Below, in pieces: positions 42,785 to 51,666 of a stretch of 64,000 nucleotides of DNA. How positions within the stretch are numbered: the first letter of the stretch is position 1; the number at the start of each line of letters is the position of its first letter. The translations under genes and the position numbers were made by a program. Under the pieces are notes generated by a model, which did no database searches, was not told the DNA's origin, and was given only the letters and a program-made list of their open reading frames with translations. The stretch is from Lyngbya sp. HA4199-MV5 (GTDB taxonomy: Bacteria > Cyanobacteriota > Cyanobacteriia > Leptolyngbyales > Leptolyngbyaceae): contig JAHHHL010000035.1 of the NCBI GenBank assembly GCA_019359375.1, positions 1 to 64,000 on the forward strand, given 5' to 3'.

Positions 42785-43564
42785 TTAGAAGCTGCGATCG
42801 TGCTTTCTTGATAGCCGATCGCTCAATAGTTGCCAGCCAAACAAGATCAGAAAGGCAGGGTTATTCACCAAGTAGCGTCGCCATAACCGCCCTGGCTCCA
42901 TTGCAAAGCGATACAGCCATTCCAAGCCCCATGCCATCATCCAATCTGGTGCCTGCGACACTGCGCCACTGTGAAAGCTAAACGCCGCTCCCACACCGAT
43001 CATGACTGCTTGTAAAACTCCCTGCTGCCGAGACATCCAGGCTTCCTGCTTGGGACACCCTAACCCCACAAAGACGACAGCCGCACCAGAGGCGTGAATG
43101 CGATCGCAATCGGCTTTCTCTTCTTCCGATGTGAGAGGGCGGAATGGTGGTGCATAAATTCCTGCAATCACCAGCCCTGAAAAGCGGTCTTGAAGCCGTT
43201 GCTGAAGCGTTTCGAGCATCGGTTTTGTGCCGCCATACAGATAGATTGGCATCCCCGTTTGCGCCGCTCGATCGCACCATGCCAGCATTAAATCCGGTCC
43301 ATACACCCGCTGTTGCTGTTTGATTCCTAACAGCCGCAACCCCATCACCAACGGCATTCCATCGGGTGTCACCAAGGCGGCTCCATTAATCACCTTTTGG
43401 AACGATCGCTGCCAATAGCCCGTCATCACCACATGCACATTCGCCGCCACGACGTAGCACGAGCGTTTTGCCGTTGCCCAGGCTTGAATGCGATCGCACG
43501 CATCTGCGTAACTGGTCGCATCAACCCGCGTTCTCAAGATGTATCGTGACAAAAGAGAAGCCAT
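42785..43564 (-). CDS. WecG/TagA/CpsF-family glycosyltransferase, 259 aa
   Basis: A GT26 enzyme that adds an N-acetylmannosamine-type or glucosyl-type sugar to a lipid-linked intermediate in polysaccharide synthesis. Family marks are VVAANVHVVMTGY, PDGMPLVMGLRLLG, RVYGPDLMLAWCDRA, VFVGLGCPKQEAWM and the amphipathic C-terminus WGLEWLYRFAMEPGRLWRRY. ATG 43564 is used; a TTG just upstream is in frame. It is the last gene (3' end) of the minus-strand cluster that runs from 51447 to 42785 and includes a flippase and several other glycosyltransferases. Confidence 0.92.
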   Translation of the reverse strand: MASLLSRYILRTRVDATSYADACDRIQAWATAKRSCYVVAANVHVVMTGYWQRSFQKVINGAALVTPDGMPLVMGLRLLGIKQQQRVYGPDLMLAWCDRAAQTGMPIYLYGGTKPMLETLQQRLQDRFSGLVIAGIYAPPFRPLTSEEEKADCDRIHASGAAVVFVGLGCPKQEAWMSRQQGVLQAVMIGVGAAFSFHSGAVSQAPDWMMAWGLEWLYRFAMEPGRLWRRYLVNNPAFLILFGWQLLSDRLSRKHDRSF

Positions 43565-43588
43565 CAAAAGTTAAAAATAATGAACGAG

Positions 43589-44221
43589 CTAAATAGATTC
43601 ATAAAATTCCTGTCGAATGCTTTCGAGAGCTTTTTGCAGCCCATCAGCGTGTATCCAGCCAACATAGCCAGCAAAGCAACATGATCCATTCTGATCGACG
43701 ACAAAGACATGATTTACACCAACAGGATTTTTCCAGGTTTGAATTGTCATACCATCGCTAAAAGCAATCAGTGGAGAAGCGTATTGAACCTGCGTTTTAT
43801 TTGCAGATGTCATACCAGGAACTGATTGCAATCGACTGACAAGCTTCATAACGTTTAATGCATTTGGATCTTGCTCAATATTCAATTCGATCGTTGCAAT
43901 ATTGTGCTTGCTATTGCCAAGAAGAACCGCTCCATTTTGAGCGTAAGAACCAAATAGTTTCCCATTAACGTAAAGCTCAAACCGACCACACCAATCTTTA
44001 TCTGCCAAGCCTCGACGAAAACGTTCTGGAAAGGCATAGGTTTTCACAAAGAGATGAAGGATATTTATCCCAGCTTCCATTACAGAAGAAATGTTTGTTT
44101 TAGCGGCAACTTGCAGAGCAAAATGATGCTGATTGACTGTGGCAAACGCCTCATCACGGATTTCAAGAGGACGAATTTCAATCGTGCTGGTGTTGTAGGC
44201 AGACAGTTTGCTCGTTGTCAT
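43589..44221 (-). CDS. Unknown protein in the polysaccharide cluster, 210 aa
   Basis: I do not recognise this protein. It is soluble with no signal or membrane segment. Visible blocks are NISSVMEAGINILHLFVKTY, FPERFRRGLADKDWCGRFEL, YVNGKLFGSYAQNG and CCFAGYVGWIHADGLQKALE. Codon use and base composition are more AT-rich than the neighbours, with fewer HIP1 sites, which may mean late acquisition. Its place between the WecG-type and GT4 genes, on the same strand with 24-30 bp gaps, suggests a role in the same pathway, but that is inference. Confidence 0.65.
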   Translation of the reverse strand: MTTSKLSAYNTSTIEIRPLEIRDEAFATVNQHHFALQVAAKTNISSVMEAGINILHLFVKTYAFPERFRRGLADKDWCGRFELYVNGKLFGSYAQNGAVLLGNSKHNIATIELNIEQDPNALNVMKLVSRLQSVPGMTSANKTQVQYASPLIAFSDGMTIQTWKNPVGVNHVFVVDQNGSCCFAGYVGWIHADGLQKALESIRQEFYESI

Positions 44222-44250
44222 TGTTTCAAGTGCTTCTTTTAATGACTCTG

Positions 44251-45429
44251 CTAGATCAGCGTTTCATACACTTGCTCTACAAGTTCAGCAAGCTTATGCC
44301 ACGTAAAGCGCGATTCCACCTTTTGCTTTCCAGAGGCTCCCATTGCGATCGCTTGCGTTGGGTTGGCTAACAGGTGCAGGATACGATCGGCAATTTGCGC
44401 AGGCTCCTGGGCAGTGAGTAAGCCATCCGCGCCATCGCAAATTACTTCTGCAACGGCTGGAATATTGCAGCCAATCACAGGTTTCCCAAAACTCCAGGCT
44501 TCGGTATACACGCCGCCAAAGCTTTCTTGACTCGACGGAACGCAGAGGAGGGTACAGGCAGCCAGCGCGTTGGTTTTAGTTTGCAGATCAACATTACCCA
44601 CGCGATGAATGCGGCGATCGCTCACCTGAGCAAATGCCTTCTCCGAATCAGCAACGGGTGGTCCCATGAAAACAAATTGCGCGTCCGGCACCTTCTGCCA
44701 CACGATGGGAGCGGCTTGCAGCATTTGTTGATAGCCCTTGTAGGGATAGTGTTGTCCTAGAAACAGGACGATCGGCTCCTCCAGCCCATACTGCTTTAGA
44801 AAGGCGGCTGGATCGGTCGTGGGCGCTAACACGGGACCAACGCCTGTTACCGTAATGCGTTCTTCCCGCACACCCAATGCCATCAGAATGCGCTTTTCTG
44901 CTTGCGTCAGGGCAATGACGGCATCTGCCATCTGATACAGCCGCAGGTAGGCTCGATAGCGCCAACCCACCCAACGGGGATGATGCACTGGTGTGAGTAC
45001 AAAGGGACGATCGTACCGTTTTGCTGCCTGGTACGAAGCATAGCTCAAGCCCTCACGCCCAATACGAATGTTATGCACCACGTCTGCTTTGGCAGCGTAG
45101 GTCGTGATGTGGGTTTCTAACAAGTTGGCGATCGGCGGCAGCGCCACATTCATCAACGGGTAATACAGCGGCACATAAGGAGCCAGCCTGAGTTTTTCCC
45201 ACACCGATAGCCCAATGCGATGCACAGGAATGCGATCGGTGATGTAATCCTTGCTGGTTGAAGGTGCCCGCAGCGTTGTGCCCAGGAGCCAATCTGTACG
45301 ATTGCGATCCCAATGGCTGACTACCTGGATGGCATGTCGCGCTTGCAACTGCTGCGCCAGGATGTGTTGATGGAGTTGGGCACCACCAACGTAGGGAGGA
45401 TAGGCTGTGAGGGTGTAAAGCAGTTGCAT
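44251..45429 (-). CDS. Glycosyltransferase family 4, 392 aa
   Basis: A GT-B-fold retaining glycosyltransferase. The N-terminal glycine loop is YPPYVGGAQLHQH, the C-terminal half contains VLFLGQHYPYKGYQQMLQAA and the sugar-nucleotide site SSQESFGGVYTEAWSFGKPV with the conserved E-x7-E pattern, followed by PAVAEVICDGADGLL. It should transfer a hexose or similar sugar to a growing lipid-linked oligosaccharide at the inner face of the plasma membrane. It lies four bases downstream of the GT2 gene at 45434, so the two are probably co-translated. Confidence 0.92.
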   Translation of the reverse strand: MQLLYTLTAYPPYVGGAQLHQHILAQQLQARHAIQVVSHWDRNRTDWLLGTTLRAPSTSKDYITDRIPVHRIGLSVWEKLRLAPYVPLYYPLMNVALPPIANLLETHITTYAAKADVVHNIRIGREGLSYASYQAAKRYDRPFVLTPVHHPRWVGWRYRAYLRLYQMADAVIALTQAEKRILMALGVREERITVTGVGPVLAPTTDPAAFLKQYGLEEPIVLFLGQHYPYKGYQQMLQAAPIVWQKVPDAQFVFMGPPVADSEKAFAQVSDRRIHRVGNVDLQTKTNALAACTLLCVPSSQESFGGVYTEAWSFGKPVIGCNIPAVAEVICDGADGLLTAQEPAQIADRILHLLANPTQAIAMGASGKQKVESRFTWHKLAELVEQVYETLI

Positions 45430-45433
45430 GGCA

Positions 45434-46318
45434 TCATCGGGGGGAGATTGTTTGCCGTGAACCCAGTTGGAGGAATCGCATGAACCATTGCCCGATCTTG
45501 ACCGAGAAAATCAAGCTGCCTGCAACCGCACCGTACTTTTGCAGGTAGTAAAAGCACTGAGTGGGCAAGAAGTAAAACGATTTTTTGTTGAGAAACACGG
45601 TGTAGAAATCTTCCAACCACGATCGCGGCGAGCCTGGTTGACCCAGAAAATCCTCCAGTTGGGCTTTGATCACTCCGTCATGATCAATCCTGGCAGCACC
45701 CAAAATATACGCTGGAAAGCCCATACGAGTTGCTTTTAAGATATACATACTGTCGCCATGATAGTGAGGAAAGCGACGCGCATCGGGTAAGCCAATTTGC
45801 TCTACAACCGCAATTGGAGTGGCAACACAGTGTCCACTCATTTCATCCACCTCGATCGTCTCCCCAGGCTTTGCTGCCCTTCGTTCGCGCCCCTTCGCGC
45901 CAGTAGCGTGGAGTGCGTTGCTTTCTGCGTCATAGCAAGCTGCTCCGACGATCGTCTGTGGGTGTTGCTGCCAAAACTCAACCAGCCGAGCGAGTGCATC
46001 GGGGTGAGGAATGCAGTCATCATTCAACCAGATGATCAGTTCTGCCCCTTGCTCGCGTGCATACGCCATCCCCTGAGCGATCGCCCCTGTCCACCACAAG
46101 GTTCCATCTCCCTGTAACACAGCGACAGTGTCATACAGTGCGTGGATTGCTTCACCAGTCCCATCTGTAGAGCCATCATCGATCACAACGACAGCATAAC
46201 GGGCTAAGTCTCCTTGCTGCTTTAACCGTGCCAAACAAGACAACGTGACCGCCTTACGGTTATGCACTGGAATGAGGATAAAAACAGACGTTGCTTGAGG
46301 CTTTTGGGGTTGAGACAT
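45434..46318 (-). CDS. Glycosyltransferase family 2 (rhamnosyl-type), 294 aa
   Basis: A GT-A-fold enzyme. The N-terminal nucleotide-binding region FILIPVHNRKAVTLSCLARL and VVVIDDGSTDGT are followed by the metal-binding DxD-like site IIWLNDDCIPHPD. The segment GHCVATPIAVVEQIGLPDAR and the later FPHYHGDSMYILKAT recall GT2 members that use dTDP-rhamnose or related donors, but the donor is not proved. It is co-directional with the GT4 genes on either side (gap 4 bp downstream and 42 bp upstream). Confidence 0.9.
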   Translation of the reverse strand: MSQPQKPQATSVFILIPVHNRKAVTLSCLARLKQQGDLARYAVVVIDDGSTDGTGEAIHALYDTVAVLQGDGTLWWTGAIAQGMAYAREQGAELIIWLNDDCIPHPDALARLVEFWQQHPQTIVGAACYDAESNALHATGAKGRERRAAKPGETIEVDEMSGHCVATPIAVVEQIGLPDARRFPHYHGDSMYILKATRMGFPAYILGAARIDHDGVIKAQLEDFLGQPGSPRSWLEDFYTVFLNKKSFYFLPTQCFYYLQKYGAVAGSLIFSVKIGQWFMRFLQLGSRQTISPR

Positions 46319-46360
46319 TTGGGAGTTAAATGCCCTTTTTTGGACGCTTTGACGGTTGAA

Positions 46361-47467
46361 CTAAAGCAAAGAAGTGTAAATATCTGCGGTCTGCCTAGCA
46401 CAGCTTTCCCAGGAAAAACGCTTGACTCTCTGTTTCCCTAACTGAATGAGCGCTTGAGTGCGTTCAGGTGCATACAAAACGCCCTCAATCGCATCAGTAA
46501 TACTCTCCGGTGAGTCAGGATCAAAAAAGGCTGCGGCATCACCAACCACTTCAGGGATGGAACTACGATCGCTACAAACGACTGGGCAATTACAAGACAT
46601 TGCCTCAAGCGGAGCAATGCCAAACCCTTCGTAGAGTGATGGATAAATAAATGCAGACGCATGGGTGTATAAAGCACTCAGCATAACATCATCTCCCCTG
46701 ATGTATTGAACCTGCTCTGGCAGTAATTTGTGTTTAGAAAACTGCTCTCTTTCCGCTTGAGAAAAGGGCAATCCCCCAAAGCAAACTAAGCTAAAGTCAC
46801 GCTTGAGATGCTTTGAGTGAGCGTAGGCTTCCAGGAGCCTTGAAAAGTTTTTGTACTCCCCACGATGCCCAACATAAAGAATATAGGGGCGAAGAGACTC
46901 ACCTCGAATCAGAGGTTTTTGTGGCATTGGTTGAATGGAACAACCCAAGTGAGTGACAAATACTGTTTGTGGATTGATGTCGAATCTTTCCAGCAAGTCT
47001 TGGCGCGTATTTTCAGAAACGCAAATAATGGCATCCGCCTGCTGAATCGCCCTTTTTTTATACAAAGCGGTCAAATCGCTGGGTGGAAAAGCATGTCCAA
47101 ATTTTTCATGGATCAAGTCATGAATGGTAATCACGGTCTTCGCTTTTTTAGATGAGATCCTGGCAAGCGAATAGTAGGTTTCATGGACCAAATCTGGGCA
47201 GAGTTTCTTTAAAATTACGCTTGATATGCCTCGATTGATGGTCGCTCGGAGTCGTACTGTCCTGGCAATTTCAGGGATGGGATAACCAACGAGATGCTGG
47301 GGGGCAAGCTTTTTGAGGTATTGGTTGACGTAGAGCGGGGCGAGCACTGTAGTGCTGAATTGATCTGACTGTGCAAAGTGAGACGCTAATTCATAAAAAT
47401 AGCGCGAAATGCCGCCATAGCGCTGAGACAGAAAAATTTGACAGTCATAGACGATCGTTGCTTTCAT
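46361..47467 (-). CDS. Glycosyltransferase family 4, 368 aa
   Basis: A second GT4 enzyme of the cluster, of the mannosyltransferase-like subgroup. The start of the protein, SQRYGGISRYFYELASHF, is the typical acceptor-side loop. The donor half has YILYVGHRGEYKNFSRLLEA and YPSLYEGFGIAPLEAMSCNC with the E-x7-E signature (partly in the latter), then PVVCSDRSSIPEVVGDAAAF. It is cytoplasmic and peripheral. The gene is 22 bp downstream of the methyltransferase gene on the same strand. Confidence 0.92.
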   Translation of the reverse strand: MKATIVYDCQIFLSQRYGGISRYFYELASHFAQSDQFSTTVLAPLYVNQYLKKLAPQHLVGYPIPEIARTVRLRATINRGISSVILKKLCPDLVHETYYSLARISSKKAKTVITIHDLIHEKFGHAFPPSDLTALYKKRAIQQADAIICVSENTRQDLLERFDINPQTVFVTHLGCSIQPMPQKPLIRGESLRPYILYVGHRGEYKNFSRLLEAYAHSKHLKRDFSLVCFGGLPFSQAEREQFSKHKLLPEQVQYIRGDDVMLSALYTHASAFIYPSLYEGFGIAPLEAMSCNCPVVCSDRSSIPEVVGDAAAFFDPDSPESITDAIEGVLYAPERTQALIQLGKQRVKRFSWESCARQTADIYTSLL

Positions 47468-47488
47468 GAGCGCATTTATACGTTGATG

Positions 47489-48265
47489 TCAGCTTATGAG
47501 CTTTTGATGATCGCTTAAGGTTTTCGATCGCATCTTCTTCTTAACATAGAGATTGAGTAAAATCCGCAAACGGCTGGTGAGCAATCGAAAGGTAAGAGGG
47601 TGAATTTTTTGGTTAGTGAAAATATGGAAATTTTCACACGTTAAAAACGTTAAAGATAACGCCTCTGCTAAATATATAAGCGTTTTGTTTTGATAAAAAG
47701 AGATATGTTGTCCAGAGCTAAAAGCGTAATAGTGCCAGTCTTTGGGCATTGGCGGAGCTTGATGAAACAATTCAGTAGAAAAGATAATAGTTGAAGCACC
47801 CGTCTTCACCAGAGAAGACTTTAAAAAATCTAATGGATCGTAAAGATGTTCTAAGACTTCAAACGCTGTAATGGCATTAAACGGTGGCATGGCTTCAGTG
47901 GCTTCAAAGCCCTGAGCAAATAAATTTTCGCAGTACGGATCAGACCAGTACGCATCAAACCCAATATCGCGTAAAAGGCGCGTTAAGATACCGTAGCCTC
48001 CGCCAAGATCGAGGTACTTTCCCTGTCGATCGCACAAAAAGAAAAGCGTACAAGATAGTAATTTTGATAGGGTGATATTGCGTTGAATTAAACCTGTATC
48101 GGCGCTTGCGATCGCGCTCTGATAGGCTTCATCTAACCAATAGGGCTTCTCAGTTTGTAGCAGCCCACAAGTATCGCAATAGAAGTAATCAACGCGATGC
48201 TTCCGAAGCACGGTTGCTTGAAACGAGAACCGCTGTTGATTGAAGCAAATAGGACATTGTTTCAT
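47489..48265 (-). CDS. Class I SAM methyltransferase with N-terminal Zn ribbon, 258 aa
   Basis: The protein opens with four Cys in CPICFNQQ and FYCDTCGLLQ, a zinc-ribbon typical of methyltransferases in polysaccharide and sugar-modification clusters. The Rossmann part has LDLGGGYGILTRLLRD (motif I) and AITAFEVLEHLYDPLDFLKS. The C-terminal part is helical and basic. It may O-methylate a sugar or a terminal residue of the glycan. The 3' end of the upstream glycosyltransferase gene overlaps its start by four bases, indicating coupling. The gene is more AT-rich than its neighbours. Confidence 0.87.
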   Translation of the reverse strand: MKQCPICFNQQRFSFQATVLRKHRVDYFYCDTCGLLQTEKPYWLDEAYQSAIASADTGLIQRNITLSKLLSCTLFFLCDRQGKYLDLGGGYGILTRLLRDIGFDAYWSDPYCENLFAQGFEATEAMPPFNAITAFEVLEHLYDPLDFLKSSLVKTGASTIIFSTELFHQAPPMPKDWHYYAFSSGQHISFYQNKTLIYLAEALSLTFLTCENFHIFTNQKIHPLTFRLLTSRLRILLNLYVKKKMRSKTLSDHQKLIS

Positions 48266-49179
48266 TGTATTACCGTCCTGATTATGGACTTCAATGTTGC
48301 CTTAAATGCTGTTAGTTGATTGGACTGATCTGCCAGTCGATGAGTGCGTTCATCTGCCTGTATATCTCGAATGACAAAAGCTGGATGCTGTAAGGGAAAT
48401 GGCATCGCTTCACTAGGTAAGTTGCTCAGTCGATTAGCCCCTATTGTGTGTGTTGCCTCTGAGCCAAATCCAATATTAGACACTAAATTGACATTGGGCA
48501 AAAGGGTTAAGCCACTTTGGATCCAGCAAGCAAACGTCCATTGATAATCCCAGGTGTCTATATGACCACTTGAGACAGCATCAAAGATTTCTGTCCAGTA
48601 TTTAACAGCACGATGATCTTCCAACAAATCCTGTAGCCAATTGCCTTGTTTAACCATTGACCAGAGAGACATTTCGACATCATAGAAACGCCATGCACGT
48701 CGCCAGGAAGCCCACCCCCAACAGTGGTTATACCGTGAAAAGTAATAGCTATCGTCTGTACGACGGTGCCCAAATTGAAAGTTATCGCCCGAAATTGCCA
48801 TCATGCGCTCATCGTGGCGATAGTGGTCTAAAAGCTCCTCACAGAAAGGGAAAAACGTAGGGTGAGGTAAACAGTCATCTTCTAAAACGATCGCGTCTTC
48901 CACCGTGTCAAAAACCCAATCTAACCCGCTAGAAACTCGTCGTTTGCAGCCCAGGTTAATGTCAGAAAAATTGGTTAAAACCTGACACTGCCAATCGACT
49001 TGCTGAATGATGGCACGCGTTTGGGCACAGAGGTCTGCTTCACCAGGGCGATCGCGTCGCGCACCATCTGCAACCACAAGCAGCATTGCGGGTTTTGCCT
49101 GACGGATCGCATCAAACACTCTTTGCGTGAGTTGTGGACGGTTGAAGATAAAAAACGCCACTGGAGTTGCAAGAGTCAT
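48262..49179 (-). CDS. GT-A glycosyltransferase, GNT-I/HlpA-like, 305 aa
   Basis: The pattern AFFIFNRPQLTQRVFDAIRQ at the start, LVVADGARRDRPGE, then AIVLEDDCLPHPTFFPFCEE (metal site EDD) and RYNHCWGWASWRRAWRFYD is that of bacterial proteins related to the N-acetylglucosaminyltransferase I fold. They are sometimes annotated hemolytic protein HlpA-like. The donor and acceptor are unknown. It overlaps the genes on both sides by four bases (ATGA junctions), so translation is probably coupled across three genes. Confidence 0.86.
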   Translation of the reverse strand: MTLATPVAFFIFNRPQLTQRVFDAIRQAKPAMLLVVADGARRDRPGEADLCAQTRAIIQQVDWQCQVLTNFSDINLGCKRRVSSGLDWVFDTVEDAIVLEDDCLPHPTFFPFCEELLDHYRHDERMMAISGDNFQFGHRRTDDSYYFSRYNHCWGWASWRRAWRFYDVEMSLWSMVKQGNWLQDLLEDHRAVKYWTEIFDAVSSGHIDTWDYQWTFACWIQSGLTLLPNVNLVSNIGFGSEATHTIGANRLSNLPSEAMPFPLQHPAFVIRDIQADERTHRLADQSNQLTAFKATLKSIIRTVIQ

Positions 49180-50054
49180 GGAGTTGCTTCCAGGCTTGAC
49201 GGTATTGGGCGTGAGTTGTGTTGCAGCACCGTTTGGCTATCGCGGTACAGCATATAAAACGGTAAGAGCATGTCTAGCCAAAGAAGTTCATAGTGTCGTC
49301 TCTGCCAGTCGTGGTTGAAAACATCCACAAATTGCCTGAAGTGTTGGTACTGGTAACGGAGAAAGGGTTTGAGCTGAACACGATCGAAAGCGGCACGCGA
49401 ACCAAACCGCCAGTAGCGCCAGTAGTTATCCAAAATTGAGGGCACTGTATCACAGCGTTTATGGCTCACGATCGCGCCTGGTTCATACATGGCGTTATAG
49501 CCCGCTGCCATGAGACGACCTGACAAATCCGCATCTTCGCCGTTCGTCCGCAGTTGCTCATTGTAGCCACCGATTTGCTTGAGGGCAGCTTTGCGAATGA
49601 GGGTGTTGTTGCCAAACATGAAGCTCGGATTTTTCACCACTGCTTCGCCCCAATCCTGGGTCATGTGGGACTTACGCCAGCGATCGGCAACTGAATCGAG
49701 CACAGTTTCCACCAGTCGCCCACCCGCGATCGCGACCGTTTCATCATCAAACAGCGGCACCAGTCGTTCTAGCCAGTGTGGATCGGGAACGCAATCGGCA
49801 TCCAGTGACGCAACCAGTTCATTGCGAGCATGGTGGAATGCCGTATTGCGTGCGGCTGCTAACCCTTTGTTGACCTCATGCCGAATGACTCGCACCGGAT
49901 AATGAGCCGCAAGATCAAGGGTGCGATCGCGACAACCATCATCAATCAGCAGAATCTCATCTACTGCATAGGTTTGCTTCAGCACGGCTTCAATGCAGGA
50001 CGCAATGTAGTCCTCCACGTTGTAGCAGGGAATGTAGAGGGAGATTTTGTGCAT
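49176..50054 (-). CDS. Glycosyltransferase family 2, 292 aa
   Basis: A canonical GT2 enzyme: SLYIPCYNVEDYIASCIEAV, ILLIDDGCRDRTLD, NKGLAAARNTAFHHARNELV and the metal site SLDADCVPDPHWLERL, then the acceptor loop NGEDADLSGRLMAAGYNA with the ED catalytic base. The C-terminal region has a hydrophobic tail (LLWLDMLLPFYMLYR) that may attach to the membrane. It lies 22 bp downstream of the flippase gene and overlaps the next glycosyltransferase gene by four bases. Confidence 0.92.
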   Translation of the reverse strand: MHKISLYIPCYNVEDYIASCIEAVLKQTYAVDEILLIDDGCRDRTLDLAAHYPVRVIRHEVNKGLAAARNTAFHHARNELVASLDADCVPDPHWLERLVPLFDDETVAIAGGRLVETVLDSVADRWRKSHMTQDWGEAVVKNPSFMFGNNTLIRKAALKQIGGYNEQLRTNGEDADLSGRLMAAGYNAMYEPGAIVSHKRCDTVPSILDNYWRYWRFGSRAAFDRVQLKPFLRYQYQHFRQFVDVFNHDWQRRHYELLWLDMLLPFYMLYRDSQTVLQHNSRPIPSSLEATP

Positions 50055-50076
50055 GGACGTTTTTTAGAACCTTCTT

Positions 50077-51447
50077 TCAGGCTTTCAGGTAGCTAAGCGG
50101 ATTCAGTGCCTTGAGCTGGAGAGAAAAGATAATGTGTGTCCGGTGATCGATCGCATTTAGAAGGAGAGCAATAACCGCATAAGAAATCAGGGTTGCAATA
50201 GCAGCACCTGTACCAGCATAAAGAGGAATCAAAACAAGATTTAAAAGAACATTGATCACAGCACCAATAACGGTTCTCTGTAGAGAAAGCTTTGTTAAAT
50301 TTTCAGCTAGATTCCAGGGACTCTGAGCGACTCCCCAAAAAACGAACAACGATGCCCAAATGTGAATTGAGAGAATGAGTCCAGCCTCAGCATAGCTGGC
50401 TCCAAACAAGGTATTGATCAAGAGATGAGAGAGAAAAGTAACCGGAAGAGCAATACCGAACGTTAAGCCTGTCATCAGGTTAAAGAGTTGTTGTAACCGT
50501 TGATAATAAAGCGCTTCATTGATTGCCTTTGCTTCAATAATGGCAGGCGATGCAGAAGCGACGATCGCCGTGGGAATAAAGTACCAGACTTCTGAAATGC
50601 GGGTAGCGGCGGCATAGATACCAACGGCGTGATTGCCCACCATTTCACCCAACATAAACTGGTCAATTTTCATGTAGATCATGATGGCAAGACCGGAGAG
50701 AATCAGTGCCCAGCTATCGACAAGAAGGGATTTTGCTCGCGCAAAGTTTACCTTCCAGGCTTGCAGGCGTTGACCTGTCGTTTGGTAAGCCACCATCAGC
50801 CCAATCGACGCGATCGCGCCTTCTATCAGCCCTGGCCAGGCGAACGCGATCAGCGGTGCGTGTCGTTGAATCAACACCAGGCGCATTAAAGTCGCCAGCA
50901 CAAACGACAGGTTACGAGCGTAGACCACATACTTTGACTGCACTCGCGACTGAAACCAGAAGTCGATCGTATCCACCGCTTGCAGCACCATGCTTCCGGC
51001 GACGATGCCCACCAGCCACTGGTCGAGTCGATCGCCCGGACGCAGGCAGACGATCACACCTAGCGCTGCCAAAAAAGTGAATGACCCAGCCAGCAGCTTG
51101 AGAAAAAAAGTCGTGCCCAGCGTCTCATTCTGACAGTCGGGATCCCGCACCAAATCCCGCACCACAATGCCGTCTAAGCCCAGCCCTGCCAGCGGAGTCC
51201 ACAGCGCCACAAACGCAAACACATAATTAAATAAGCCAAATTGTTCGGGTCCCAAATAGCGAGCAACCCAAACGCCCACAATCAGCCCAGCCCCCATACG
51301 AAGGAGGCGATCGGCAAACAGCCACCCCGTATTGCTCAGAATTTTTTGTAGCGTATAGCGTCCGTCCAGCTTGGAACGGAGGGAGGGCGGCAAAAACTGA
51401 ATCCAGGCTTGGTTCATGGGGGCGAAGGCAGTCATCAAAACAGCCAT
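50077..51447 (-). CDS. Polysaccharide flippase (Wzx-like), 456 aa
   Basis: A polytopic membrane protein of the MATE/Wzx superfamily with about 12-14 helices. Family marks are the N-terminal NTGWLFADRLLRMGAGLIVG, VARYLGPEQFGLFNYVFAF and internal pairs of helices with charged residues such as MIYMKIDQFMLGEMVGNHAV and GIYAAATRISEVWYFIPTAI. It should move the lipid-linked glycan across the plasma membrane for export. It is the first gene of the minus-strand cluster. The start ATG 51447 has AGTCATGG context and a possible later ATG at 51435. Confidence 0.9.
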   Translation of the reverse strand: MAVLMTAFAPMNQAWIQFLPPSLRSKLDGRYTLQKILSNTGWLFADRLLRMGAGLIVGVWVARYLGPEQFGLFNYVFAFVALWTPLAGLGLDGIVVRDLVRDPDCQNETLGTTFFLKLLAGSFTFLAALGVIVCLRPGDRLDQWLVGIVAGSMVLQAVDTIDFWFQSRVQSKYVVYARNLSFVLATLMRLVLIQRHAPLIAFAWPGLIEGAIASIGLMVAYQTTGQRLQAWKVNFARAKSLLVDSWALILSGLAIMIYMKIDQFMLGEMVGNHAVGIYAAATRISEVWYFIPTAIVASASPAIIEAKAINEALYYQRLQQLFNLMTGLTFGIALPVTFLSHLLINTLFGASYAEAGLILSIHIWASLFVFWGVAQSPWNLAENLTKLSLQRTVIGAVINVLLNLVLIPLYAGTGAAIATLISYAVIALLLNAIDHRTHIIFSLQLKALNPLSYLKA

Positions 51448-51666
51448 GACTGCTTAACAAATGAGGCTTGCTTCAGAGTGCCCTAAAGGATCGGTCGAGC
51501 GATCGCGGGCGCATGTTCTTTCACAAAGGTAACGGAAGCGTGGGCAATCGAGGCGTTTATGATGGGTCAGGGTTGCCTTGAGGTGGGTGCGATCGTCTGC
51601 AAATTGTTGTCTTTCAAACCGTTGAATCTGTCAATCGTTTAAGTCTTGGTTAGGTGAGTAATAGCC

